Assembly: GCA_938041335.1 (NCBI GenBank)
Contig: CALIAF010000026.1
Coordinates: 1 to 64,000 of the forward strand
Reading direction: 5' to 3'
Source of the DNA: an uncultured Ulvibacter sp.
Lineage (GTDB): Bacteria > Bacteroidota > Bacteroidia > Flavobacteriales > Flavobacteriaceae
Length of the DNA: 64,000 bases
In this document: positions 1 to 8,992 of the stretch, piece by piece
Layout: every line of letters begins with the position of its first letter
Numbering within the stretch: the first letter of the stretch is position 1
The notes under the pieces: generated by a model
Database searches by the model: none
Told to the model about the DNA's origin: nothing
The model's input: the letters and a program-made list of their open reading frames with translations, nothing else
Translations under genes and position numbers: made by a program

Positions 1-410
1 ATGATAGAAGGATGCTCTCCTTTTTTAAGGAAAGGTATTGCTGCTCTAGAAGCATAAAACACAGAATCTAAATTAAGTGCCATTACGTTTTTATAAAACT
101 CCGTAGTCATTACTTCGAATCTAGATCTTCCACCTAGTCCACCCGCATTATTTACTAGAGTATCAATTTTACCATATTTCTCACCAATCTTAACAATACT
201 TGCTGTTACTGCATCTTCATTGGTTACATCAAATCCAAAGTACTCCGCTTTGATACCTTGATCAGTAAGTTCTTTTACTCTTTCGGCTCCTAAGTCATCT
301 TGGAGGCCGTTAAGTATTACAGTGTATCCATCTTGACCTAATCTTTTGGCCACTTCAAAACCAATTCCACTTGTGGCTCCTGTTACTATTGCTACTTTAT
401 TATTACTCAT
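1..410 (-). CDS. SDR-family oxidoreductase, 3' part cut by window edge
   Basis: This is the N-terminal 136 codons of a short-chain dehydrogenase that runs off the left edge. The start is the ATG at 410. The Rossmann cofactor motif TGATSGIG sits at residues 10-17 and the NNAG motif follows at about residue 88; the catalytic Ser-Tyr-Lys lies outside the window. It is the last visible gene of the alginate locus, 63 bp downstream of the MFS transporter. In flavobacterial alginate loci an SDR at this place usually reduces 4-deoxy-L-erythro-5-hexoseulose uronate (DEH) to 2-keto-3-deoxygluconate, or acts on a related uronate. A second, full-length SDR lies at 8227-8991, so the two may differ in cofactor (NADH or NADPH). 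The substrate is inferred from context only. Confidence 0.8.
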   Translation of the reverse strand, partial: MSNNKVAIVTGATSGIGFEVAKRLGQDGYTVILNGLQDDLGAERVKELTDQGIKAEYFGFDVTNEDAVTASIVKIGEKYGKIDTLVNNAGGLGGRSRFEVMTTEFYKNVMALNLDSVFYASRAAIPFLKKGEHPSI

Positions 411-473
411 ATCTATATAAATTTATAATGTCGTTTATTCTTTAATAAAATCTAATTAATTTATTTCTAGACA

Positions 474-1817
474 CTACAGAGGCTTTACTTTTTCAACTTT
501 TGGAATCAATACCCACACAGCAAATAATGCTACAGCGGTAAGACCTGCCCCTACATAAAATGCTGGAGCATAATTTTCTCCTTTAGTAAGCCAAGGCACT
601 AAAATTGTGAATCCAAAGACGGCTAACTTAGCAGACATACCAGCAAAGCCTGACAACGTACCTACCGTTTTCTTACTAAACATATCACTAGGTAGGGTCT
701 GTACATTTCCTATGGATGTTTGGAATCCAAATAAAATAACTGCCATTATTATAACCGCTGCCGATGGAGAATCCATAGTTATATTCATCAAACCTAATAC
801 CAAATTACAAACGGAAGCGAAAGCAGCTGGATCAATTAGCAAAAAAAATGACGGAAACATAATAGCACATCCAAGTGTGATCACCCATTTACGAGTTTTA
901 TTTACACTCCATCCAATTTTGATTCTATTTTGTGCCAAAAGACCTCCGAACCACGCGCCTAACATAGCACCAAGATAAGGAACCCATCCATAAATACCGA
1001 TTGTCTTAACATCCATGCCATACACACCATTAAGGTATAGAGGAATCCATGCTACAAATAACCACCATATAGGGTCAATTGCTGCAGAAGCTACTATAAC
1101 TCCCCAACTTTCTCTATGTTTAAGTAACTGACCAGTAGTTGGAGTGTATTCGGATCCATCCACTGACTCGGCCTTTGTGATTTGTCCACTCAATATATAT
1201 TTTTTTTCTTCATCAGAAATATTTGGATGGTATTCTGGTGGTGCTTTTACTATTAAGAACCAAGGTATCAACCATAATAAACCAATAAGACCAACGATAA
1301 CAAATATCATTTGCCAGCTAAAATATACAGTCATAAAAGCAATCATTGGAATAGCAACAATACCTCCAATAGCTGCACCTGAGTTAAATAAACCTTGAGC
1401 AAATGCTCTCTCTTTTGCGGGAAACCATTCAGCACTTCCTTTTGCTGCTCCTGGCCAGTTGCCAGCTTCTGCTAAACCTAGTATAGATCTAAAAATAGCA
1501 AAAGTCCACGCTCCACCAGCAAAAGCATGTAAAGCAGTAGCTATAGACCATACTCCAATGGAGATTGCGAATCCTATTCTTGTTCCTATCCAGTCAAATA
1601 TTTTTCCGAAGAGAGCCTGACCTCCAGCATAAAAAAAAATAAAACTACCTGTAATCCATGCATAAATTTCTTTTCGACCATCTGCATCCAAATCAGGAAA
1701 CATTGATTCTGCAATATCTGGCCATAAGACTCCTAAAGCTTGTCTATCTATGTAATTTATAACAGCAGCTAAAGCAATTAAGCCAATTACCCACCATCTT
1801 AGTCCTTTTAATTTCAT
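474..1817 (-). CDS. MFS hexuronate transporter, ExuT-like
   Basis: The product is a 447-residue inner-membrane protein with about 12 hydrophobic segments, the usual size for the anion:cation symporter branch of the major facilitator superfamily. The early motif INYIDRQALGVLWPDI is typical of hexuronate/glucarate transporters such as ExuT. It probably takes uronates or unsaturated alginate monomers and dimers from the periplasm into the cytoplasm. It lies between the GntR regulator and the truncated SDR in the alginate locus and shares their strand. A perfect Bacteroidota -7 element (TAGATTTG on the minus strand, 1947-1954) lies 130 bp upstream, so it may have its own promoter. Substrate identity is inferred from family and neighbours. 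Confidence 0.88.
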   Translation of the reverse strand: MKLKGLRWWVIGLIALAAVINYIDRQALGVLWPDIAESMFPDLDADGRKEIYAWITGSFIFFYAGGQALFGKIFDWIGTRIGFAISIGVWSIATALHAFAGGAWTFAIFRSILGLAEAGNWPGAAKGSAEWFPAKERAFAQGLFNSGAAIGGIVAIPMIAFMTVYFSWQMIFVIVGLIGLLWLIPWFLIVKAPPEYHPNISDEEKKYILSGQITKAESVDGSEYTPTTGQLLKHRESWGVIVASAAIDPIWWLFVAWIPLYLNGVYGMDVKTIGIYGWVPYLGAMLGAWFGGLLAQNRIKIGWSVNKTRKWVITLGCAIMFPSFFLLIDPAAFASVCNLVLGLMNITMDSPSAAVIIMAVILFGFQTSIGNVQTLPSDMFSKKTVGTLSGFAGMSAKLAVFGFTILVPWLTKGENYAPAFYVGAGLTAVALFAVWVLIPKVEKVKPL

Positions 1818-1946
1818 TTTTCTTTGGTTGAATCATACCTCGTATTTTTTTTAAATATGACGTATAAATGTTAGAACGATCTACAATGGTAGCCTGATTA
1901 ATTTATAATTTAAATACTTAAGGTACTTTTAATCTTGTACAGAAAA

Positions 1947-1954
1947 CAAATCTA
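1947..1954 (-). promoter_or_regulatory. Putative -7 element upstream of the MFS gene
   Basis: The minus strand reads TAGATTTG, a perfect match to the Bacteroidota -7 consensus TAnnTTTG, in the 210-bp gap between the GntR gene and the MFS gene. No convincing TTG lies at the -33 distance, so this is a candidate only. Confidence 0.35.
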
Positions 1955-2027
1955 CCATGCGAAGTTTCCCTTATTTCTACATTTATTAAAACCATTAGAA
2001 GCAAGTGAGCATTATAGTTTCTAAGCT

Positions 2028-2735
2028 TTATATTTCTACATTATAGCAATACTTGTAAAGTTCTTTAAAATGTTTTTTCATTCTTTTTTTAGCCAATTGG
2101 GGATTTTGATCTTTAATTGCATCATAAATGAGTCGATGTTCTTCCACTCCTATATGGGCTAACGCCTTATCACAAACGTGATACTTTTCAAAATTGGTTA
2201 TTATTTCAGGAGTAATAATAAGCATAAACGTATTCATAGTACTGTTGCCACTAGCTTTAGCTATTGCTAGATGAAAAAGCAAATCTTCTTGTACCGCATC
2301 TTCTCCATCACTCACTTTTGTAGCATAGGCTTCAAGTGCCTCCTTTATAATTTGCAGATCTTGATCTGTTCTTCTTAATGCCGCTAGTCTTGCTGTTTTT
2401 AATTCTAATAAAATTCTTGTTTCTACTAATGATTTAAAATCTGGATCTTCAAGGCGTAAAATATCGTCTATCATTCCATTCATTGCAACCACTCCAATAT
2501 TAGCAACAAAAGTTCCACTTTGTGGTATGGACTTTAATAGGCCATAAAATTCTAATTTTTGAATAGCCTCTCGAATATTACTTCTAGTAACTTCAAATTT
2601 TTCTGAAAGCATTCTTTCAGAAGGTAGTTTGTCACCTGGTTCTAGATTTTTATTGTTGATTAGCAATCTAATCTCATCTATAACTCGTTTCTGAAGTGAA
2701 TAATTATCACTAGTTGTTAGAATTTCTACTTTCAT
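2028..2735 (-). CDS. FadR-subfamily GntR transcriptional regulator
   Basis: The 235-residue protein has an N-terminal winged helix (about residues 15-80, containing the GntR signature PGDKLPSERMLSEKFEVTRS) followed by an all-helical FCD effector domain (about 95-225) with the Asp/His residues that bind a metal and an acidic ligand in this family. FadR-type regulators of sugar acids, such as ExuR and UxuR, repress uronate genes until a uronate or its breakdown product binds. It lies within the alginate locus between susD and the MFS gene, and ExuR/UxuR-like decamers sit on the susC and gntK-gnd promoters, so it is the likely local regulator. A degenerate copy of the decamer in front of its own gene suggests autoregulation. 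The ligand is unknown; KDG or an unsaturated uronate is plausible. Confidence 0.9.
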   Translation of the reverse strand: MKVEILTTSDNYSLQKRVIDEIRLLINNKNLEPGDKLPSERMLSEKFEVTRSNIREAIQKLEFYGLLKSIPQSGTFVANIGVVAMNGMIDDILRLEDPDFKSLVETRILLELKTARLAALRRTDQDLQIIKEALEAYATKVSDGEDAVQEDLLFHLAIAKASGNSTMNTFMLIITPEIITNFEKYHVCDKALAHIGVEEHRLIYDAIKDQNPQLAKKRMKKHFKELYKYCYNVEI

Positions 2736-2756
2736 AAAATTAATATATTCAATAAT

Positions 2757-2772
2757 TGGTTATCCAAATAAA
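2757..2772 (-). promoter_or_regulatory. Possible autoregulatory operator and -7 element of the GntR gene
   Basis: TGGTTATCCA (2757-2766) differs at two positions from the decamer TGGTTTACCA found at the susC and gntK-gnd promoters. It overlaps TTTATTTG (minus strand, 2765-2772), one base off TAnnTTTG, by the same two bases as at the other two promoters. The shared geometry supports a real but weaker site; the sequence match alone would not. Confidence 0.4.
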
Positions 2773-2842
2773 AATTATTTAAAGTTATAAAAATACATAT
2801 AATATTAACGGTTCACTGATTCATATTTCTTATTGAAAAAAT

Positions 2843-2877
2843 AAGTTTTACTGGCCTTTTATAGGCCAGTAAAACTT
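2843..2877 (-). terminator. Intrinsic terminator after susD
   Basis: A perfect 15-bp stem (AAGTTTTACTGGCCT with its complement) closes a 5-nt loop, 75 bp after the susD stop. On the minus strand it is followed by a T-rich run (TTATTTTTT). It ends the susCD transcript and separates it from the regulator gene. Confidence 0.88.
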
Positions 2878-2951
2878 TTAACAAAATTTAATGGCTAATC
2901 AAATATCTGCTAAAGGCTAAAGTTTAGAAATAAACTTTAAAGCCAGTTTTT

Positions 2952-4298
2952 TTAGTATCCGGGATTTTGTGTAATCACCCCGTCGCTCGCAAGAATTTCC
3001 GAGATTGGAACAGGAAATACAAAGTAGTTAGGATTAACCGCTTCTCCCATTGCAGCATCAACAGTGCCTGTTCTAACTAAATCAAACCATCTATGTCCTT
3101 CAAAGGCCAATTCTAATCTTCTTTCGTCAGCGATTGCCTGTCTAACTAATTCTTGTGTATTAATAGTGCCAGGATCTAAAGCATTTAAACCTGCTCTCTC
3201 TCTAATATCATCTAATAAAGAAAGTACCGTTGTTGCATCCGTACCATTTTCATTCAAAGTTTCTGCATATAGTAAAATCATATCTGCTAATCTAATTTCT
3301 ATCCAGTCATGATCAGGACCCTCAGCTTGAGGAAATTTTGGTGATGCTAAAGCATCTACGTCTATAGTTACAGCTCTTCTTAAATCTCCAGCATCTACAT
3401 CAACTATTTCTCCAGCAACCGCATCAAAAGCAGCAATTAAAGATGCGTCTAATGGATTTAAAGACTTAGTTTCTAAACCACCAGACCATTCCCAAAATTC
3501 AGAAAATCCATATTCATCTGATACCGAGCTTGAAATTCTTGTTGCATATATAATTTCTGAATTTCCATTCTCATTTGCTTCACCAAAAATAGCAGCAAAA
3601 TCATCTACCAAACTAAATCCTGCACCAGCTGCTCCACTAACTGCAGCGGCTAATTGCGTCTCAGCATTTACAAAATCTCCTTGGGTAACATATACTTTAC
3701 CAAGTAAACATTGAGCTATATAAGAAGATGCTCTCCCGTCTGAACTTGTTGTACCTAAAGCCGCTATAGCATCTTGTAAATCTGGAATAATCACATTTGT
3801 ATAGATGTCAGAAACTGGTTGCCTTGAATAATCAAAATTTGGAATTTCTTCAATAGCTATTGGGCTCAGTACTACAGTAACCCCACCAAAGGCTTGAACT
3901 AGTTTGTAATAAGACATCCCTCTTAAAAACTTAGCTTCACCTACTTGAGTAGCGTCCTCCGAATTTGCAATTACAATATTTGCACTTGTTATAGACTTGT
4001 ATAAAGCAGTATAGAATGGGCCAAAAAATTGATCTTCCATATCCGTTAAATCTGTATTGAATCTATCAAATGCTGGGTAAGGCTCTTCTTCCATTACTGC
4101 ATTGTCTGATCTAAAGTCACCCATTACTGCCATCGGCGTAACGGAACCATGTTGGTAGAAGTATGCCGCGTTTAAAATCCCCGTATAATCTGATAATTCA
4201 TCTGCATTAGCAATATTATCAGGAGACTGGTCTAAATCTGTGGTACATGCTGTTATTAACAGCAACGATACCAATGATACATATATATATTTTTTCAT
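2952..4298 (-). CDS. susD: SusD/RagB-family glycan-binding lipoprotein
   Basis: The 448-residue protein begins with a lipoprotein signal peptide (lipobox LITAC, Cys at about 18) and has SusD features: TPR-like helices, RLADMILLYAETLNENG, and near the C-terminus ERRLELAFEGHRWFDLVRTG. SusD proteins sit on the outer face of the outer membrane, capture oligosaccharides and act as the lid of the SusC transporter. The start codon lies 10 bp after the susC stop, so the two are co-transcribed, and a strong terminator follows. Neighbouring PL6 and PL7 lyases make alginate oligosaccharides the likely ligand. It is slightly shorter than most SusD proteins, with no sign of truncation. Confidence 0.95.
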   Translation of the reverse strand: MKKYIYVSLVSLLLITACTTDLDQSPDNIANADELSDYTGILNAAYFYQHGSVTPMAVMGDFRSDNAVMEEEPYPAFDRFNTDLTDMEDQFFGPFYTALYKSITSANIVIANSEDATQVGEAKFLRGMSYYKLVQAFGGVTVVLSPIAIEEIPNFDYSRQPVSDIYTNVIIPDLQDAIAALGTTSSDGRASSYIAQCLLGKVYVTQGDFVNAETQLAAAVSGAAGAGFSLVDDFAAIFGEANENGNSEIIYATRISSSVSDEYGFSEFWEWSGGLETKSLNPLDASLIAAFDAVAGEIVDVDAGDLRRAVTIDVDALASPKFPQAEGPDHDWIEIRLADMILLYAETLNENGTDATTVLSLLDDIRERAGLNALDPGTINTQELVRQAIADERRLELAFEGHRWFDLVRTGTVDAAMGEAVNPNYFVFPVPISEILASDGVITQNPGY

Positions 4299-4308
4299 CT
4301 TTTTTTAT

Positions 4309-7300
4309 TTAAAAATTAACGTTTAATCCCATAGTAAAACTCTTTGCAATTGGACTAGCACCTACTTGTACTCCATAAGTTGTAGGTCCTGCATAACCGC
4401 TATTAGTTGTTTCTACACCCTCTGGATTATATGATGTATAATCATCAGACCATAAGTATAACAAGTTAGTTCCCGCTAGGTAGAATCTCACAGATGTGAA
4501 GCCTACTTTGCGTGTTAGGTTTGAATCTAAGGTATAACCTAATGTAAGGTTTCTTAATGCTACGTATGATGCATCTTGTATCATTGCGTCTGTTTGGTTT
4601 CTGTTACCAATATAATGCTCTCCATTATGATCGGCAATACCGTCATCATTAGCATCAAAACTATCTACTAATCTTCCGCTCCATTGAGATTCATAGTAAA
4701 GCGGGTCAATATTATAAACTTCTGCGCCTTGCGATCCTTGTAGCTGGAAAGAAAAATCAAAATCTTTATAACCCATATTACTATTTAAACCCCAATAAAA
4801 GTCTGGAGTAGCTTGTCCAATTTTCACAAGATCTCCTCCATCTTCTACGGTTTTTGTGCGGTCAATCACACCATCACCATTTTGATCTACAACATAACTT
4901 TCACCAGTGGCGTTGTTAGGATGTCTTGTTCCATCTTCTAAATAGATCATTTCAACATCTCCTATCGTTTCTAAGCCCCACATCTCACCAAGCTCTCCAC
5001 CTACGTAATTTCTAAATACTGGTCCTCTACCACTCTGTCCGTAAATTTGTTGCGGTAATTCATTTAATCCATTTAAGTCTGTGATCTCTGTATCCACTGT
5101 GGACAAGTTAGCGCCTAAGCTCCAAGTAAAGTTATCTGAATTTACCAAGTTTGCATTAAGTTCAAATTCTAAACCTGAGCTTCTTACATCACCAGCATTT
5201 AAAAGATAAGAAGTAGTACCTATTACTTCAGATGTGCTAAAATTAAGTAACATATCTTCTGTATCAGATGTGTAATAGTCTGTACTTAAAGTAACACGAT
5301 TATTTAAAAACCCGAAATCTACACCATAATTAGTCTCTGTGTTAGTTTGCCAAGTTAAATCTGGGTTTGCTAAATTATTTGGGATAAGAAATCCAGTACC
5401 TAATACTGTTGCTAAGGGGTTAGAAAGACTTAAAGCGTCATATGATCCTAAAAAAGAAGTTGTTCCTAAAGAACCAAAACTATATCTAAGCTTTAATTTA
5501 CTCAACGCATCACTATCTGCTAAAAAAGATTCATTGTGTACATTCCAACCTACAGAAAATGCTGGGAAAGTTGCAAATCTATTATTAGCCCCAAAACGAG
5601 AATCACCATCTCTTCTTATTGATGCTGATACTAAATAACGATTATCAAATGCGTAATTCACTCTTCCGAAAACACTTTTTCTCACTACCGTTTCATCTCT
5701 CTCAGATACTGAAATATCTGCAGGGTCTAAAAGGTTATAATTAATAATTTCACTAAACGGAACATTTGTACCAACTATAGAAGTACCTACTAAGTTAGTC
5801 GTTTGATATTCAACACCCGCAACAGCAGATACATCATGATCTCCAAACTCTTTAGTATAATTTAAAGTAGATTCACTTAGTACAGAAGTTACTTGTAAAT
5901 CTGTTTGATCTAAGTCCGTTTGATTTGTACGTGCTCTAGAATCTGCTTCAAGTCCTTGATAATAATAGCTTTTAGTATCTCTATAGTCACCACCTAAAAC
6001 AGTTTTTACATTTAAACCATCTAAGATTTCATATTGTAAATAAGAACTTGCATTTCCGAAGAACGTTTTTTCCCATTGATCTGCATTATCAAGCTTAGTA
6101 GCCGGTCCTGCATCTCCAGATCCTCCAATACCATTATTGTCTCTTCCGTAATGCCAGTCTTGAGCAGTATCACCTGGTTGTAAGGTATAAATACTATCAT
6201 TAAACCCAGCAGCAGTACCGCCAGAGCCACCTCTATATCCATCATCAAAAGGATCTAATCCTAAGCCTTGTGCTTCCTGATCCAAAGCCTGTACAAAAGC
6301 AATAGATTCTGCTGTATGGTAAATAGAATGAACTCCATAGGCTCTTAACAAATCTCTCATATCATGAGCTACTATATCTCTTTTAGATGTAAACCCATTA
6401 AAACTTAATCCTGTCTTAAACTTATCGCCTAATTTAGCGTCTACATTTAAACGTGCATTTAATCGCTCATAACCTTGAGTGATAACAATTCCGTCTGTGT
6501 CTTGGTAACCAATTGAAGTAAAGTAGTTCACATCTTCAGAACCTCCACTCACACTAAAATCATGACTAGATGTATGTCCATTTCTAAAAAGCCAGTCTTC
6601 TGGGCTTATTGCACCAGGTGAATTTTCATAAGCATTTAACCTATATTCAACAAAAGCCGGGTCAACCTGAGAAAGATCCCAATTACCTGCTGCAATTTGC
6701 TCTCTAGAAAATGCCGCCCATTCTGGACCTGATTTAAGTATATTGTCTTTCAAATACCTACTTGATAAACTAGAGTATGTATTGTAGCTAAATTGAGCTT
6801 TACCTTGTTTTCCTTTTTTAGTCGTCACCAATATAACTCCATTTGCACCTCTAGAACCATAAATGGCCGCAGAAGCAGCATCCTTTAATACCTCTAAACT
6901 TTGAATGTCATTAGGGTTAATACTTGCTAAACCTCCAGAAATTGGAAATCCATCCACAACAATTAGTGGGCTTGAGTCTCCTGAAAGAGACGAAGCTGCT
7001 CTTACTTGTATCTTAAGATCCGCTCCAGGCTCACCACTTTGATTTTGAATTAATACCCCAGCTAGTTTACCAGCTAGTGCCTCATCAACACGATTAGCTT
7101 GTATAGCTGCAATATCATCTCCACCTACTTTAGCAACTGCTCCAGTTATGTGGCTCTTTTTTCGAGTACCGTAACCAACAACTACAACCTCATCTAAAGA
7201 GTTAGCATCTTCTGCTAAGCTAATATTAAGCGTAGTTTGGTTAGTAATTGTAACGGATTGTGATACAAATCCTAAATAAGAAAATTGGACAACATCACCA

Positions 7301-7503
7301 CTTGTTACGTTAAGTTGAAAATTACCATCAAAATCTGTGTAAGCACCAGTATTTGTGCCTTCAACAAGAACATTTGCTCCAGGAATTCCCATTTGATCTA
7401 CTGCAGAAACTACAGTTCCTGTAAGCGTGTAGCTTTCTTGCGCTAAAATAATAGTACTACTAAAAAGCAGTATAATTAAGGTTAGCTTCTTTTTTAAATT
7501 CAT
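4309..7503 (-). CDS. susC: SusC/RagA-family TonB-dependent transporter
   Basis: The 1064-residue outer-membrane protein has a signal peptide (1-21), a carboxypeptidase-like regulatory domain (about 25-95), a TonB-box region around DEVVVVGYGTRKK, a plug domain with the SusC hallmark VLKDAASAAIYGSRGANG (about 205-222), and a long beta-barrel ending in an aromatic residue (LNVNF). It imports oligosaccharides with energy from TonB/ExbBD and pairs with the SusD encoded just downstream. Alginate oligomers are the probable substrate. The promoter upstream carries three operator-like decamers, so expression is probably induced by alginate breakdown products. Size and domain order are normal. Confidence 0.96.
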   Translation of the reverse strand: MNLKKKLTLIILLFSSTIILAQESYTLTGTVVSAVDQMGIPGANVLVEGTNTGAYTDFDGNFQLNVTSGDVVQFSYLGFVSQSVTITNQTTLNISLAEDANSLDEVVVVGYGTRKKSHITGAVAKVGGDDIAAIQANRVDEALAGKLAGVLIQNQSGEPGADLKIQVRAASSLSGDSSPLIVVDGFPISGGLASINPNDIQSLEVLKDAASAAIYGSRGANGVILVTTKKGKQGKAQFSYNTYSSLSSRYLKDNILKSGPEWAAFSREQIAAGNWDLSQVDPAFVEYRLNAYENSPGAISPEDWLFRNGHTSSHDFSVSGGSEDVNYFTSIGYQDTDGIVITQGYERLNARLNVDAKLGDKFKTGLSFNGFTSKRDIVAHDMRDLLRAYGVHSIYHTAESIAFVQALDQEAQGLGLDPFDDGYRGGSGGTAAGFNDSIYTLQPGDTAQDWHYGRDNNGIGGSGDAGPATKLDNADQWEKTFFGNASSYLQYEILDGLNVKTVLGGDYRDTKSYYYQGLEADSRARTNQTDLDQTDLQVTSVLSESTLNYTKEFGDHDVSAVAGVEYQTTNLVGTSIVGTNVPFSEIINYNLLDPADISVSERDETVVRKSVFGRVNYAFDNRYLVSASIRRDGDSRFGANNRFATFPAFSVGWNVHNESFLADSDALSKLKLRYSFGSLGTTSFLGSYDALSLSNPLATVLGTGFLIPNNLANPDLTWQTNTETNYGVDFGFLNNRVTLSTDYYTSDTEDMLLNFSTSEVIGTTSYLLNAGDVRSSGLEFELNANLVNSDNFTWSLGANLSTVDTEITDLNGLNELPQQIYGQSGRGPVFRNYVGGELGEMWGLETIGDVEMIYLEDGTRHPNNATGESYVVDQNGDGVIDRTKTVEDGGDLVKIGQATPDFYWGLNSNMGYKDFDFSFQLQGSQGAEVYNIDPLYYESQWSGRLVDSFDANDDGIADHNGEHYIGNRNQTDAMIQDASYVALRNLTLGYTLDSNLTRKVGFTSVRFYLAGTNLLYLWSDDYTSYNPEGVETTNSGYAGPTTYGVQVGASPIAKSFTMGLNVNF

Positions 7504-7560
7504 AATTTAGTTTTTAAGTTTAATAGATTAGTTAGTTGTTCGTAATATTTTTATTAGTTA

Positions 7561-7592
7561 AACACCTTTTAACCTATACCAAACAAGGTGTT
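7561..7592 (-). other. Stem-loop in the susC 5' leader
   Basis: AACACCTT (7561-7568) and AAGGTGTT (7585-7592) can pair over a 16-nt loop. The element lies between the predicted susC transcription start (about 7628) and its ATG (7503), so it would be in the 5' untranslated region. The loop strand also contains TGGTATAGG, which looks like half of the operator decamer. Function unknown. Confidence 0.4.
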
Positions 7593-7599
7593 TTTTTAG

Positions 7600-7662
7600 T
7601 GGTTTACCAAACTGGTAAACCACTTTGGTAAACCAAATATATTAAAATTATGTTAATGACAA
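7600..7662 (-). promoter_or_regulatory. susC promoter with three phased operator decamers
   Basis: The minus strand carries TTG (7662-7660), 18 bp, then TATATTTG (7641-7634), a full match to the Bacteroidota -33/-7 promoter. Three decamers lie over and downstream of the -7 element: TGGTTTACCA at 7600-7609, TGGTAAACCA at 7613-7622 and TGGTAAACCA at 7626-7635. They are phased at exactly 13 bp. The first two form an inverted repeat with a 3-bp spacer; the last overlaps the -7 element by two bases. A repressor here would cover the transcription start. The decamer resembles the ExuR/UxuR operator core TGGTATACCA, which fits the FadR-type GntR protein encoded at 2028-2735. Confidence 0.85.
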
Positions 7663-7727
7663 GGCTTTTAGGTAGTTATTTTAGGTTTATTCCATAAAAT
7701 CTTCATCAATAGTGTGATTTTATATGA

Positions 7728-8096
7728 TTATTTACCAAAATATGAAACTTTATCACCACTTAAAAAATCTTCTCTAACAGGACTAAATGTGTCAATTAAC
7801 ATTCCTTCTTCTAAGCAAACTGCACTATGTAATAAATTTGGTTCAATATATACACCATCACCTGCTTCAATAATTTTCTTCTCTCCATCAATTTCGAATT
7901 CAAATTTTCCGGAGACACAAAAAGTTGCTTGTGTGTGAAAATGCTGATGTGGAGATCCAATTGCGCCTTTATCAAACTTTACTTTAACCATCATTATTTG
8001 GTTATCATAACCTAAAAATTTTCTTGAAACTCCACCTCCAAGTACTTCCCATTGTTTTTCTTTTGTAATGATGTATTTTTCGCTAAATCTTTTCAT
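7728..8096 (-). CDS. kdgF: KdgF-like cupin, unsaturated uronate linearisation
   Basis: The 122-residue protein is a single small cupin. Metal ligands are visible in PHQHFHTQATF (residues about 45-56) and LLHSAV (about 91-96), and the KdgF signature DTFSPVRED lies near the C-terminus. KdgF converts the 4,5-unsaturated monouronate released by pectin or alginate lyases into the open-chain keto acid (DKI/DEH), a step once thought to be only spontaneous. It lies between the SDR reductase and susC in the alginate locus, exactly the expected pathway neighbour. It is a cytoplasmic protein of normal length. Confidence 0.88.
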   Translation of the reverse strand: MKRFSEKYIITKEKQWEVLGGGVSRKFLGYDNQIMMVKVKFDKGAIGSPHQHFHTQATFCVSGKFEFEIDGEKKIIEAGDGVYIEPNLLHSAVCLEEGMLIDTFSPVREDFLSGDKVSYFGK

Positions 8097-8115
8097 ATTC
8101 TATAGTTTATTGTTG

Positions 8116-8145
8116 TTTTTCTTTTTAGAGTTTTTCTTTTTAGAG
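8116..8145. repeat. Tandem 15-bp duplication upstream of kdgF
   Basis: TTTTTCTTTTTAGAG is present twice in direct tandem (8116-8130 and 8131-8145) in the 130-bp gap between the SDR gene and kdgF. It is probably a simple replication-slippage duplication; I see no regulatory role. Confidence 0.75.
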
Positions 8146-8226
8146 CTACTGGTATTTAAAAAATTTCAGCTTTGCTAAAAAAAATTTAATCTTGTCCATA
8201 ATTTAAACCCTACTCTATTTCAGTTT

Positions 8227-8991
8227 TTACATGTTATAAACCCCGCCATTAATGTCTAGTGAAGCACCAGTAATAAAACCATCATATTCTGAGGCCAGAT
8301 ATAAAACCGCGCGCGCTACGTCTGCCGCATTACCCGCTCTTTTAATAGGAATTCCTGCAGTTGTTGCAGCTGCAGATTCTTTTGTTGTGTGCGTATTGTG
8401 AAAAGATGTGCCCAGGATAAGTCCGGGAGCAACGGCGTTGACTCTAGTACCTTGAGGCCCCAACTCTGTTGATAAGGCTCTTGTAAAAGTTAAAATAGCG
8501 CCTTTACTTGTGGCATAAGCAAGTGAACCTGGGTGCCCTCCTTTACGTCCAGCAAGTGACGCCAAATTAACAATACTACTATTGTCATTTTTTGCCAAAT
8601 ACGGCGCCGCAGCTCGCGTCACAAACATCATTGAAGTCAGATTGATATCCATTACTTTGTGCCAAAATCCGGTCTCCATTTCGTTTAGCATTTTGCGCGC
8701 AACTAGTGAACCAGCATTATTGATAAGTATGTCTAGACCTCCAAGTTCTTCTACCGTTTTTTTCACCAAGGCATTCGCATCGGCTTCTTTAGTTAAGTCA
8801 CCAGATATTGCAATGGCTTTCTGTCCTTTACTCTTTGCGTATGCAATCAATTCGTTAGCCGTATCTGCGCTTGAAAAATAGTGTACCGCAACATGGGCTC
8901 CACTATCTATAAAATGTCTAGTAATAGATTCTCCTATTCCCTGCGCTCCAGCAGTTATTAACACATTTTTATTTGCTAGTTTTTTCATCAT
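8227..8991 (-). CDS. SDR-family reductase, probable DEH reductase
   Basis: The 254-residue protein is a complete classical SDR: cofactor motif TAGAQGIG near the N-terminus, NNAGS in the middle, catalytic Ser in NLASLAG and YATSK with the Tyr and Lys, and the usual C-terminal ASLDINGGV. The reading frame stays open far upstream inside the PL7 gene, but SDR homology begins at MKKLANKNVLITAG, so the start is ATG 8991 (or 8988), one base after the PL7 stop. It probably reduces DEH from alginate to 2-keto-3-deoxygluconate with NAD(P)H. It is translationally close-coupled to the lyase upstream and followed by kdgF. The substrate is inferred from context. Confidence 0.88.
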   Translation of the reverse strand: MMKKLANKNVLITAGAQGIGESITRHFIDSGAHVAVHYFSSADTANELIAYAKSKGQKAIAISGDLTKEADANALVKKTVEELGGLDILINNAGSLVARKMLNEMETGFWHKVMDINLTSMMFVTRAAAPYLAKNDNSSIVNLASLAGRKGGHPGSLAYATSKGAILTFTRALSTELGPQGTRVNAVAPGLILGTSFHNTHTTKESAAATTAGIPIKRAGNAADVARAVLYLASEYDGFITGASLDINGGVYNM

Positions 8992-8992
8992 A

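Noticed and set aside
607-978. 123-codon plus-strand frame opposite the MFS gene
   Set aside because: Antisense shadow of a transporter gene; composition reflects reverse-complemented hydrophobic codons.
7694-7723. Possible terminator after kdgF (ATAAAATC with GATTTTAT)
   Set aside because: The stem is all A/T except one pair and no T-run follows on the minus strand.
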